A stretch of 64,000 nucleotides of DNA. It comes from Haliclystus octoradiatus. Its lineage: Eukaryota; Cnidaria; Staurozoa; Stauromedusae; Haliclystidae. The notes under the pieces were generated by a model, which did not search any database, was not told the origin of the DNA, and saw nothing but the letters and a program-made list of their open reading frames with translations. Shown here piece after piece: positions 49,601 to 61,600 of the stretch (its first letter is position 1; each line of letters begins with the position of its first letter). Made by a program: the position numbers and the translations under genes. The stretch lies in assembly GCA_916610825.1 (NCBI GenBank), contig OU744453.1:19432241-19496240 (forward strand). Reading direction: 5' to 3'.

Positions 49601-52600
49601 GCGCAACGACACACACGCTTTTCTATTAACGCAATTATAATGCAATATATGAATGGCTAAATAGAATCAGTATATATCGGAAACATAAAAATGATTCTTA
49701 CTTTTCTTCTAATTGCTTTAATTCATATTCCTGTTCTTCCCTTTTCTTTTGCATATTTAAAAATGCCTTTTTCTCATTCTCTAACAATTCCTGTTGTCTA
49801 ATTCTATCATTTGCCATATTATTCAATCGATTTTCTTCATCTGATAGTTTTCTTTTTCTATTTTCTTCAACCTCCTGTCTCTCTCGTTCAGCAGCTTCTT
49901 CGTTACGTTGTTTCTCAGCCAATGCTAATTGTTCTAATCGTTTTAATTCTTCTTGCGCGTATTTTTCTTTTTCAATTAACAGTCTTTCTCTTTCTTGATG
50001 TTCAATTTCCATTTGTTTTCTCTTGGATTCTGCTTCGATGTCTAATTCTTTTAGTTTGGCTTTTCTTTTTTTATTAATTTCTTCATTTAATTCTTTTTCA
50101 TAATGTGATAAATCTGGCATATTAATTGTTTTGGGTACCGGTGAATCACTTGTTATCATTCCTTTTAAAACTTGTTTCATTTCCTCATCTTCAAATTTCT
50201 TTCCTGATTTCCGTTTAGTTTCATTTTCATTGAATTCTTTTTCTTTTGCTTCCATCTGTCTTAATAATAACTCTTCTGCTGATTCTGGGTCGTCGCTTCT
50301 AGAATATTCTACTTCATTATCATTTAAACTATCATTAAACATCATATCTGAGTTAATATTTTTACCAATGTTATCTTTTTGGCTAACAACATCCACTCCT
50401 TCACTCTGCTGTTGGAGGTATTCCTTTCTTAATTCTTCTTCAATCTCTTTGGCTAATTCTTTTTCACGTTGTTTATTTAATAACTCATTTTGTTTCATTA
50501 GTTCTTTATCTTTTTGACTAAGATTCTGTTCTAAGTTAATATTCTGTTGCTCTAGCAATGATAAGTTATCCTCTATTGAAAAATCATCGAATGATTCAAA
50601 CGATTCCTGTCTGTCTGTTTGGCCACCGACAATCGGTTCGTTAGAGGTAGTTGCAATATCTTTCACTTCTGTTGGATTTCTAGCATCATTTACAATACCC
50701 AAATAATCTGACCCATGTTCTTCCCTTATCCCATCTTCTATTTCTCCCTTAGCATTCTTTGCATTGGAATCAGCAATCATTTCTTCCTTGTTATTTATCC
50801 CCGTGTCACTCAGCCTAGGAGGTGTCACACCCTTCGCCGTTTCATTCAACCTGTCGTTCCTCTCTTTGAGTTCTCGTTGCCAATCACTTTCCGTTTCTTC
50901 GTCAGTTGATTCAACGTCACTGAAAGATATTCCTAGATCGGCATATGCTCGTTTATTACGTGCTAACTGAGAGTCATCACTTGGACTGCCTCCATCACGG
51001 GAATCCGTTGGGCGACCTTGAAATAATCAGAAAGCAAGCAAATATTATCAGAAAATGAAAAATTTAAATCAGAAACAGGCAAACATTTGCTTGAGGACAC
51101 ATCAATTTTCCAAACATAACTCAACTCACCTGGGACAGATAAATTTTGATTCGAAGAAGACAAACTTGGATCAGCGATTGGAATCTGAAAAATAGTATTT
51201 CAAGTCAAACTTAAATTATAGAAAAGTTTGTAATTATATTATTTTTTTTTGTTATTATTGATCGATAAATGTCAAATTAAAAAGCGTCTAAAATATTAGT
51301 ATTATTACTGTGAAGCAGTTCGCCAATTATTCAATTTACTTTCCGGAGTCACATACGCACATTATAAAGTAAACAATTCTATACATGGTATCACGGTCTT
51401 ATGGTGTAATGGTTAGCACTCAGGACTCTGAATCCTGCGATCCGAGTTCAAGTCTCGGTAAGACCTATCTGTTTTCTATTTTTTATACAATTAACTTTTT
51501 TATTAATATTTTCAAACTTGTAATACCTTTTTGTTTGTTTGTGAAGTTGTTTCTGTAAAAAATGTAGGAAAATGTAATAATTAACAAATAATCATACGCA
51601 AAATGGCAAAAGCAGAGAGAATTTGAGAGCACGATTAATCGAGTCGGATAGAATTTTCGATCGTATTTACGAGAAAAAATTACTTTTAACAATTGAATAA
51701 TTACTAGCTTACCAATGATGTGCAGTGTTATAGTGTTATTTTTTTAATAAATAGTATAATCATCTCTAAACATACGATGTAAGCTCAAATACCTCAAATG
51801 CCAAGTGCTAAAACGAACACAATCGGTCGTCAAAAATTAAAAATCGTATCATCTTTGGATTAATATTCTTGCTGCCTGTTATTAGGTGAAGTTTGTACGA
51901 GAGAAATCGTATAGTTCAGTAGAAACTAGGCAAAACATTTTCATAAAAAATAAATAGATTTTTCAAATTACTAAATTCTTTCTTACAAAGATATTATAAG
52001 AGCATGAATCAATAAACACAAAAATATGAAAACACATTATCTCTGGTGGTACAGATGGATTTCGAAGTAGCTGTGTTTGGAGTTCAATCATTGTTACACC
52101 CAGCCTCCTGCACCCCCCCCCCCCCCCCAGGATCTACGGCAGTGATTGTGCCCTGCCGAGCACGCAAAGGGTAACATCGTCTTCAAAGTAGACTTATTAT
52201 CATAATATAAATACATACTTTGATTATCTGGAGTTGTGTTGAATGACTTTGTCGTTGGATTGAACTGCGCTTCGATTGAGTCTTCGTCTTCGCTTGCCAA
52301 ACTAAAATCACTCGAAGGCTCAGTTAATCTTGACTCGACGGGTTCATCGACAGTAGAAATTAGATCCTAAAAAATACATAACAAATTTTTAATCCGGTTG
52401 AGTTGCCGTAAAACATCGTTCCTCTAGTTAGGGATAGGAATGTGGGCATCAAATGTTCAAAACTATAGTGTTCGTCATGTACGATTGTACGCAGTCAATT
52501 AAAGTAGTCAACAATAGTTATTTTAATAAATATTCCAAGCAGATTGGGGTGTATTTCAAATTAATATGCTTATTTTCGTCGAATCTCAGTTGAAAAGCAT

Positions 52601-55600
52601 CAATTTTACTTTTCACTAATTCACTAGCAATTTTGTGAAGATATGGATAATGGAAGCGAGCCTTAAATCATTGAGTTTTGCAGTTCTGAGAAACGACGGA
52701 ATGTTACTAAACATTTACTTCAAACAAATCCATCGGTCACATTTTCCAATGGAAAGAAACTTGATCGAAGTAGATAGTTCAATCAGAACGAAGTTAGTCC
52801 AATTAGATATAAATACAAAATAGTTCAATTCAATTTCATTGTTTGATTAATCGCAAGAATACAATCGTATTAATCAACGGGAGTAAATTTAGAAGATTCA
52901 ATCATTTCAGGAATTACTGACATACCTTCGGCGGCGGTTGATCTCCGTTCTTTGTTATATGTTGCGAGTCAAACGGCAATGGCATTTGTCGTCTTACATC
53001 AGGTGACTCTTGTTCATTGGGGAGATTGAAGTTATTTGTCCCTGTCGGTCGGGGGCTTATCTGACTTGCAAGGCTTGCTTTGTCTGCCGGTGGATGACCC
53101 TAAAAATATAGTAAAAATCATGTATTGATAGCTGAAATCTCACAAGGGAAAAAGGTTCTAACTATATGTAATTCAACTACTATGTTGGAATATCCAGTTG
53201 AACCCTGGGGTCGTTGGAACAATTTTAATAGGGCCTGCATGCATTGGAGTGAAGTAAATACAAAGATTTAAAAAAGGAAAGAAGACCTTTGATAAATCAA
53301 TGGTTTCTATGTGCTGCTAAAAAAGGGAGTAAATCTCTTGTCATTTAGACCAGAGATGTACAGGAGACGAAGGCGGCGTGGTGTTCATTTTTTGCCAGTC
53401 AGGAGCAGAAGTCGGAACCTGAGTTGAAAATTGTCTGAATAAGTCTGCATGAAGGTTGGATTGGCTGGGTATTTCAGATTATTTTAATTTATTTTGTGAA
53501 TTTCTATGTTTGCTTAATTTTGAGTTGATAAATTAATCTATTTTCGGACGTTTTAGTGGAATTCGGATACCATATTTTGGAGCCGGAGGAAGAGCTGCAG
53601 CCTATTGTTTTTACATTTTCGGAGCCAGATTCGGAGTCAAATGCTTCTATAAAGAGTTTTTGCGGATTCAGAGTCTGAAAATTCTGGCTCAGCGATAGGT
53701 GAAACCCATATATTTGAATGAGTTTAATTTTAAAAATTGGACCAAAATCCATAATTTTAATAAATTTGAACTGCAAGTAGGGTAGGAAGGTCCCTGGGAC
53801 TACTTTAATTTTTGCTGCAAAATTTAATAGAATTTCATAAACAGTGAAAAATGGCATTTGTAGAATTTGTTGACAGATTCTACATTAAAACATTTCAACT
53901 ACCTTTAAAGGAATTCTTTTTGATAATGGAATATCAACACTTACAGCAATATCAGAAAATGTTTCACTCTGTAATTAAAGGAATAATAAAATATTAATAA
54001 AAAGTCTTCCATTAATATCACAAACAAACCAAATAAATAACAACAGATTAAAATGTAATCGGAAGCACCCAATAGTTGAAATGATACAACAGTCTCAAAT
54101 ATTGGGGGTGGGTCATTCCACCCGGAATCTGCACTATATCCCCCCCCCCTTCTCAGATTCTGTTGTTTCTATTTACTCTAGTTATCAACTCTTGACAACT
54201 CTATAAGGACTGGGACATTTTGAGGTTTCTTTCATGTGAATTATTCTTGGTTACTATCAATTACGGTTGAAAGTTTTTAATCAATTACATACCCTTCAGA
54301 TGACCTGTCAAGAATAGCTATTGATCAATTGTAACAGATCTGGATTTTGATTTTGAAATAATAAAATTCTTTTTACAGTATTGAATTTGTTGCTCAATTT
54401 AAGAACCTAAATAGTTCCTCCATTTGTAAAAAAAAATTAAATTAGATTTTCAAAAGATGTATGCCTACCTCGCTATCCCAATTTGAATCTAATTTATCTT
54501 CGTCATCAAAAAATGTTAGTGGCGCAATCACAGAAGGTCGGTTTTGAACAGGTTTAGGGCTCTCGTCATTATTAATTTTTGTTGAAGCTGCCTTTTTATT
54601 TTGCTCATCTGCGATACGCTTTACACTGTCGGCCATGAACATACGAGGAATATTGCTATTGACAACAGGTTGAGACGATACACTTGACGGAGAACCAACA
54701 CTCTGAGGCGACAGTTGAGTGTTGGCTGCTTTCGCTACAAAGAAAAAAAACATAGAAAATGATTTGAGAGATGATGAAAGTGGGACCAGAAAACATATAG
54801 TGTGCGATTCGTGCGTTTATATTTATTTGGGTTGCATGAAACCTAGAAGCATGTGATGTGAAGGTATATAGTTGCAAATCGGATACTGTAGTAACTCGCG
54901 TACAGACTAAAACAGATTTTATTGAAAACACGAAGAAAATTTTCAGTTTGGAAACAGGCTAATACTGCAGTGGACAATCCCATATTTCAAAAAGGGCAAT
55001 TTGACAACCACTCAGCTAATCAGCTACTCAGTCTATACAATCAGCTGATAATCAGATAATGTACGGGTGGCATATAATCGATAACAAAACTTTGAAATGA
55101 GATTGCCAAATCTGTACTGTATATATTATTTTATATTTTCCTAAAAATCTTAAACCGGTTGTGAAACAAGTAATATTTGAAATGGCCTGCATTCAGGTAC
55201 AGAAGCAATGCGTTTATTGTTTCCTATTACAGTCAAGCTTGCTTAATATATCCTCCCTCTCGTACGAATAAAAAGTGGGACATTAAGCGAGGTAGGATTA
55301 TGAGAGTTGTATGGAATAGAAAATACAAATCATTTTCATGTGGGGATATTAAGCAAGGTGGGATATTAAAAGAGGGGATATTAACAGAGTTCGACTGTAA
55401 AACATATTAAAGTGGATAACTGTTAGGGAATTCTAAGTCATCAACCGCAACTACTGTATGTAGTTTTTTGTAAAATTTAAACGCAAGGATAGGCAAACTG
55501 TGTGCTTGAGTCAGCAAATAGGAAAAGCTATACATTGAAATCTACCTGAAGAAGAAGTATTTCTGTTAAGTGCAGCAGTTAGATCAACTTTACCAAAACC

Positions 55601-58600
55601 TTTGGCCTACAAAAAAATTTATAACATTTAAACAAATGGACATTGAGAATTATTTGACGTTATCAGCTCACGACAAATGAGCCATCAACTTAGAAGTGAA
55701 CATTCTTCATTCTTAACCAATCAGTTTTAGTATTCTATCTCAGGGAAATAATTGAATTCAGTATAATGGTAAAACTCAACTATTGCATTATTCGATGTTC
55801 TGTATCTTGATTGGTTGCTCAATCTATAACAATCTATTTAATTTCATTATTTAACAATTAAACATCAAGATCACATCAATGCTTAAATAATTTGACTACA
55901 GTATAATTCCATAAATTATTATTATATACTATAGCCATAAATATATGTATCAATCACATGACTGTGAAACTTTTGTTTAGAAAACAAAGAGATTAAATAT
56001 CAATATCGAGTAGTTGTTGTTGTTGTTGTAAACCTATCCAATAGCCAAGGGCTAGAGGTTCGCCGAATTGATATTTTAAGACGGTAGATAATGAGGATAA
56101 GGTCTCTCTAATTAATTAGTAGCAAACCGACTAATAGCGCAAACAAAGCTAATTACAAAAACATTCATCCTTTTGGACAGATCAGAAACTATCACGTGAA
56201 GTATCAATCAAATTTTGGCATTCATGATGATTTTTTTTTCGAGAAATAGTTAATAGTGTAGATCATTGAATAGTTATTAATTTTAATAATATAAATTATA
56301 TTGTATTTCTCTGTAGACCATGATTGGCAAAATTTGATTGACATTGATTGATAGGCCTACTAAAGATTTCAATTTTTGTTCAAAAAGTAATGTTTTCGTA
56401 ACTAGTTTTTGTTAGTACTAGTAGTTGATTTCCACTGAAACAATTTAACACCTCATCATTGACCATTCGACAGTAGATAAACTTGATTTGATATAATTGA
56501 TGTAATTGTTAAACATATTCTAATAATAATCATTACATTCCTCACCTGCCGTTTTGGGTAGGTATCGATCTCACTATCGGAATCAGCCCATGAATTAGGT
56601 CCACTATTTCTGTAATAAAACAAATCAAATTCATGAAATTTGAAACCAATGTTATGCTTTTATCCAAATTTACACATTATGACACGTTAACTTAATTTTT
56701 TAATTAAAATATAATAAAAATTTACCAAAAGAAATCAATCAGTTTTTTAAACTAAATCTGAACTTACAGAACAGACAAACAAACATAACAATTTTTTTTT
56801 TAAGCTTAATCTTATATCTGCATTTTCATGTTTCTACAAAATATAAACATTCACATCAACACCATCGATTACCTTTCTATAGAATTCCCTTTTGGAAATC
56901 TAATCATTGATGACAACATTCTTTTGAATAAATATGTATATGAAGTTCCCTGTCTGTAACAGCCGATTTATCCCACGTATGGCTGATATATTTCACAGCA
57001 TCTAAATTATCGCTTAGAACACCTTGATTGATTCAGTATTACTAAATGAATCATGTTAAATAATGAAGTAATTAGAAAATATAGACAGCTAAAAATTTGC
57101 AGCCTATTGCTCTTGACATGTCTTAGTTAAGTACGGCTGCCACTGACAAAAGATGCTCCATTTTGATTCATAGGACGCAATGGCTAAAAACGCCATGGAG
57201 AATATTTAGTAAAAAGGCAAAGAAATAAGGAGCAAATTCGGATAGGTGTCATCAGAGAGTAACTAGGAACTTTTAGCTATAGTTTTATAGTTGCCTTTGG
57301 ATGTCACATAAAATATTCTGCTGATCAAAACTCTTCACAGGTCAGAGCAAGAAATTAGTATTTCTCAATCGATAGCTTGCATACTATAGTTCAATCGAAA
57401 AGTTTGTGGTGAGAATATAGTAGGTCATATATAGTCTGTATAGTCTGTAAAACATTTCGTGCTTTTTTAACGGTAACTGTTTTTGTATTTATGCTAAACA
57501 GTAGAATACGAGTGAAAATAAATAAAGATGATGATGATGATGTATCAAATTCATACCCAACTAAGGAATCGTCTAAGACATGATCATCTGAAACATAAAT
57601 AAAAAACCTTTTAATAATATAAATTTTTTAAGATTTAATAACAATATGATGATGATGAATAAATATGTCAATTTCATAAAAATGTACACGGAAACAATTA
57701 GATATATGATTGGAGACTGACGGTCTGACAAGTGTTTTCTCCTTCCAGTAACCCATGTTTATTCCAAACCCGGACTTTATTCACATGAAAGGTTCTTTGT
57801 AATATTGTCATTTCTCTAATTTGAGGAGAAAATAGAAACAAAACAAATTTTCTTTTGAATTTTAGCCAGCGTTCCGGGGATCCCCCTGCGAAAAACAGTT
57901 CAGGAGTTCATGAACAGTTCATGAACGTTAAATGGCTCCAATTTTCCTGAACTGTTTATGAACAGTTCATGAACCCTCCCTCACAGACAGTTCATGAAAA
58001 TTTGGGGCCATTTAACGTTCATGAACTGTTCATGAACTCCTTGTTCATGAAATGTTCATGAACTCCTGAACTGTTCTCGCAGGAGTCTAGTTGCCAGGTT
58101 GCTTGGTGTAGCCAACCTTTGTCGGACCCTGATTATATTAAGTCACTCCTTAATTAAGCACACAGTGACGCTCAAGTGTTTGTTTATCTGAAGGATATAT
58201 AGTTTTATTGGTTTAATTAGATAGCATAGTCATGAAAATTATTGCTATCAATTGAAAATGGGGGCCATTTAGAGCTCATGAACTGTTCATGAACTCTCGA
58301 ACTGTTTTTGTTTTAGTCATATCTTTGATTAAATGGCATTGTATTTAATGTTTTAACCTACCTGTAATCACATTTGCTGCTGGTCCACCGTAAATAGGAA
58401 GATTAGAACCAGAACTCAATCCACCGCCAAACATTTTTGGACTAGTCAGAGTTTTATTTTCTGTTGTTGCCAAATAACGCTCTATTGTCTTTGCAATTCT
58501 AAAAACAATCAAAAATTAAAAATTACAAGTATTGCGCATAAATGTTGAGCATCATTGCACTTGCGTAAAGTATGACCACTATGAACAGGTACTCTTTCAT

Positions 58601-61600
58601 TTCAGGATTGGCGCATTTCCAATATCCAGGGCTGACAAAAGCAATTTCATGATATGGGGATTTTTGAAAGTGTTCTCCAAAAATTGTTCTCTCTTACCAT
58701 AATTAAATCATAAGAGGAACACCTTGAGAGCACAATAAAATACCAGGTTCCTGAGCGTAATTTTCAGAGGCCTTCCACTTCCCTATATGCTGTAAAGAGA
58801 ATGTCAGATTACAAGAGATGTACTTCTTTTGTAAGAAATAAGAACATTTTATTTGCTTGTTACTTGTAAACAAACAATTGCTTGTGGGAATGTCCATGAG
58901 TTATGAGTTGATGCTCCAAGTAACTGCTTACTCATGTTGTCAGTTCATTTATATGGGAAGCCTAAACTGGGTAAGATACTGAAATACTATCTCAGTGTTT
59001 CTACCTATAGTAAATAGACGCAACAGAGATACCTACATTGGATGGTTGTTAGCATTGGCATGATTTACTGCAGTATCGCCTTGTTTGTCTTGTAGCGACG
59101 CATCTGGTTTATTCTCAAGAAGAAGTTTGACAACATTAATTTGACCTTCACCAGCAGAACTCATCAATGGTGTCCTAAGAAAATGAAACAAATTTGATAT
59201 AGTTGATAGATTGAGTATTTATATTCATGACCAGCGTTTTCACAACACTTTCATGGCATTTTCATGGTTTTGGTGTTGGTAGTGTAGATTGCATATAATA
59301 GACATACTACCAATAACACAATATATGGATATTTAATAATCTGGACTAGCATGAGTCTACACATCTTACTGTCTGAAGGAATCAATTACCAAGGGGATTA
59401 AGTAGACAGACAATAGATTAGTAGGATATATACCTGAAATTAGTTTTACTCTCAACTTTTTTCAAAACATACCTTCCATGAATATCAGCACTGTCAATGG
59501 GTGAATTTTCACGTAAAAGAAAATCAACAAAATTAACATAACCAAGGACACAAGCGACATGCAATGGAGTTGTTTTCTCCTGTAAAGATAATGATAAGAA
59601 TTAAACTGTGCCATGTAAGGGAGAGTTTTGGAGAAACAAGTTTTATGTGCAGCCTTAGTGTGGCTCTCAACCTTTGCCTGCAACCCCTGCAAAAATCAGT
59701 TCAGAAGTTCATGAACAGTTCATGAACATTAAATTGTCCAAAATTTCCATGAACTGCTCATGAAATGTCTGTGTGAGGGTCCATGAACTGTTTATGAAGA
59801 GTTAACGAAAATTGGGGCCATTTAACGTTCATGAACTGTTCATAAACTCATGAAGTTTTTTTGCAGAGGAGGGTATTGGGTTCTATCCCCGGCAGGAGCA
59901 CTGTTGGTTGATGTCAGGAAGGGCATCTGGCCATCAAATGCACAAGTGCTTAAAAAATACCAATCAAATTTAACCAGTTATCCCGGTGAAAGCTTCGCCC
60001 GATTTGTGGGTAAATTAGAAATCCAAAACAAAATTCAAAAGGCAACATAATTCCTGGGCTATTTTCTCTTCAACAATTTCTCAAATTCAAAATAACATTA
60101 GTTGCAATTTAAAAACATTGTTGAACAACATGGAACTGTAAATTTCATATAACGATGGAAATTGAGAATATCAATTTTGTGAATCAACAAGGGCATTAGC
60201 TTCTAGAATTCATTGTTGAATTAAAGATCAACTGAGTACCTTATCTTGAACATTTAACATTGCTCCTTTATCCAGAAGCATTCCACCAACATCAACATCA
60301 CCAGTCATAGCAGCTAAATGCAAAGGGCTGCAATGATTGACATCTAACGTATTCGTTGATGCGCCGTGATTGAGTAGCATTTCAACACAATCTGCCTCTC
60401 TACATTCAATCGCCTATTTTAAAAAAGGTAAAAAAAAGCATGATAATATAATGTCTAGTTACAATCAAACATGTTACCTGTCTATAGTGGTCACTCTAGC
60501 AATGTCCAATATAGTATTTTCTATTGAATCAACTGCACATATAGAGGTCACCTGCGTGTAACAGTCAATATCTCTACATTCTATAGGTTGTTTGTATATA
60601 CAGATTTCACTATATGTTAAGAAGAATTCCTTTGTTTGCCTGATTTCAAAATGCCAATTATCTTGTTCCATCAACCATTTCAACTGTTTAAATATTTCAC
60701 ATTAAATAAAAAATTACCAGTTTGAATTTTACCTTCATTAGGGGTGTTCTTCCTTCATTGTCACCAGCGTTGACGTTTCCGAGACTGACACAGATATATT
60801 GAACAATGTGTATATGACCTTTAACGCAAGCAAGATGAAGAGGTGTTCTGAAAAAAACAAATAATAATAATAATAATGGTATAGGGGTATACAGACTGCC
60901 TTCAAAACCAGAAAATGACAGACAAATTACAATATAAACTTAATGGATAATACAGTGCAGTTTGTTTTGTATCAGCAGCATGAAATTTCTCTCTCAAAGT
61001 CAGCAAAAAACATTGGTGTGTGGTGTTGAGAATATTATGTAAAAGTAAGTAATGTAGACGGTGTCGCCCTACCGAAGGCACCCGTACCACTCCTCTACTT
61101 CTAGAGTGGCTTTTTTCGCTGAGAGCAATGATTTTAAACGCTCTTTGTTGATCTCAGCCGCGACACTGCAGATCAATTTCAACAGATTTCATGGCAGATA
61201 AGTCTTGATTGTCAATGCGCAACGATGCGCCGCAGCTACTCACAATGCAATTCCCTCTGGACCATTCCATCCGCCATCCTCAGATGGTACTCATTTGATG
61301 TTTCAGATAAATTCAAGGCTGAGTTGACCTTAGGGGGGATTTGAACCATGGTCGATCAGATATGATTCGATCTGAACCCCTTAAGTTTGATATGGTTCGG
61401 TTGCTCTGCCATCTGAGCTAATCCTCCTTTTAATATTATGTAACTCAGATTTAGATCTTATTGTGATATTGATTAACCTTTTGTCTTACCTTATTTGTAT
61501 ATATGTAGATTTGTTAGTGTAGCATGGAATAATCATTTATTGTGTTCAATCAGTCAATCAGTAAATGTGGTAATATGCCATGTAAATTAGATATATCACT

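Noticed and set aside
49811-50517. Open frames on the plus strand, up to 128 codons
   Set aside because: Antisense shadows of the 1315-nt coiled-coil exon. The Phe/Leu/Ser-rich composition is expected from Lys/Glu-rich sense codons.
52112-52129. C16-18 homopolymer
   Set aside because: A simple C run in an intron. A family E relation was considered, but no TAACTCC end or inverted partner is present.
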